Positions 6,069 through 6,444 of a DNA stretch of 6,444 nucleotides are shown here, piece after piece. Source of the stretch: Moraxellaceae bacterium. Its GTDB lineage: Bacteria; Pseudomonadota; Gammaproteobacteria; Pseudomonadales; Moraxellaceae. The position numbers and the translations under genes were made by a program. Numbering within the stretch: the stretch's first letter is position 1; every line of letters starts with the position of its first letter. The notes under the pieces were generated by a model. It was not told the DNA's origin. It ran no database searches and saw only the letters and a list, made by a program, of their open reading frames with translations. The stretch lies in assembly GCA_030684415.1 (NCBI GenBank), contig JAUXNL010000086.1:1-6444 (forward strand), written 5' to 3'.

Positions 6069-6444
6069 ATGCGCATTGACATTCGTACTGCTGCCTTGAA
6101 CAGCCTTGCCGAACCCCGTGTCAGGCTGGCAGCACAGTTGCTGGCCGCATTCAGTTATGACGCCAGGATTTCCGCCTGGGATGGCACACGTTGCAACATG
6201 CTGATCGCCGACGCAGATGACGCCTATGGCGTCCGCTGCATCGAGCAAGCCACTCGCCGTGGCATCCAGGTGCTGGCACTCTCTCAAACCGGGAGCCAGG
6301 GCCATCCGGATGTGCTGAAAGCGCCGGCATCGGCACCGGCGGCTGCACTCGCCAAAATTCTTGCCTCAGCACTGGGCAGCAAAGTCAGTCCTCCCAGCGA
6401 AACGGCTGTCTCTGGCGGATTGGTTCTGATGGCAATGGTCCCCT
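6069..6444 (+). CDS. Unrecognised protein, N-terminal part (3' end beyond window)
   Basis: Open from ATG 6069 to the right edge, 125 codons. GTGGA (6056-6060) lies 8 nt upstream of the ATG and can serve as ribosome site. No family is recognised with confidence. Residues 1-35 are helical (LNSLAEPRVRLAAQLLAAF). They are followed by a hydrophobic strand and an acidic turn (CNMLIADADDAYG), a helix (VRCIEQATRRG), a strand (IQVLALS), and then DVLKAPASAPAAALAKILASAL. The order strand-acidic turn-helix-strand-K/P-helix resembles the second half of a response-regulator receiver domain, possibly degenerate; this is a weak inference. After about residue 100 there is a Ser/Pro linker and a new hydrophobic stretch (GGLVLMAMVP) at the edge, so a second domain probably follows. 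The terminator before it suggests its own promoter or read-through expression. Confidence 0.75.
   Translation, partial: MRIDIRTAALNSLAEPRVRLAAQLLAAFSYDARISAWDGTRCNMLIADADDAYGVRCIEQATRRGIQVLALSQTGSQGHPDVLKAPASAPAAALAKILASALGSKVSPPSETAVSGGLVLMAMVP

Overview
The window is chromosomal DNA of moderately high GC from a Gram-negative bacterium, most likely a gamma- or betaproteobacterium. Three things point there: a UvrD helicase of proteobacterial type with a C-terminal Tudor-like domain, a CSD-DUF1294 membrane protein, and an extragenic palindrome of the type common in Pseudomonas and Xanthomonadaceae (TGTGGGAGCGGCTTCAGCCG). Genus cannot be fixed from the sequence alone.

Layout. (1) Positions 1394 to 1, minus strand: the first 464 codons of a membrane-bound PAS sensor whose output domain lies beyond the left edge. 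(2) A 249-bp divergent intergenic region with a near-perfect dyad at 1514-1536. (3) 1644-3824, plus strand: a complete uvrD (DNA helicase II). (4) 3854-4459: a cold-shock-domain/DUF1294 fusion, 29 nt downstream of uvrD and probably co-transcribed. (5) 4460-5171: about 700 bp without a convincing gene, holding one REP-like palindrome and some short palindromes. (6) 5172-5618 and 5621-5977: two tandem, 2-nt-spaced Roadblock/LC7-type proteins, closed by a strong intrinsic terminator at 6003-6041. (7) 6069 to the right edge: the start of an unrecognised protein with a possible degenerate receiver-like fold.

How the genes relate. The uvrD-CSD/DUF1294 part looks like housekeeping (DNA repair plus a small nucleic-acid-binding membrane protein). 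The divergent PAS sensor is an independent signalling gene. The most interesting part is the right end: two different Roadblock/LC7 proteins made from one mRNA, a family that usually regulates small Ras-like GTPases (as MglB does for MglA), with no GTPase visible here, followed by an unknown protein. This may be the edge of a larger signalling or polarity locus. That is inference; the window ends before it can be tested.
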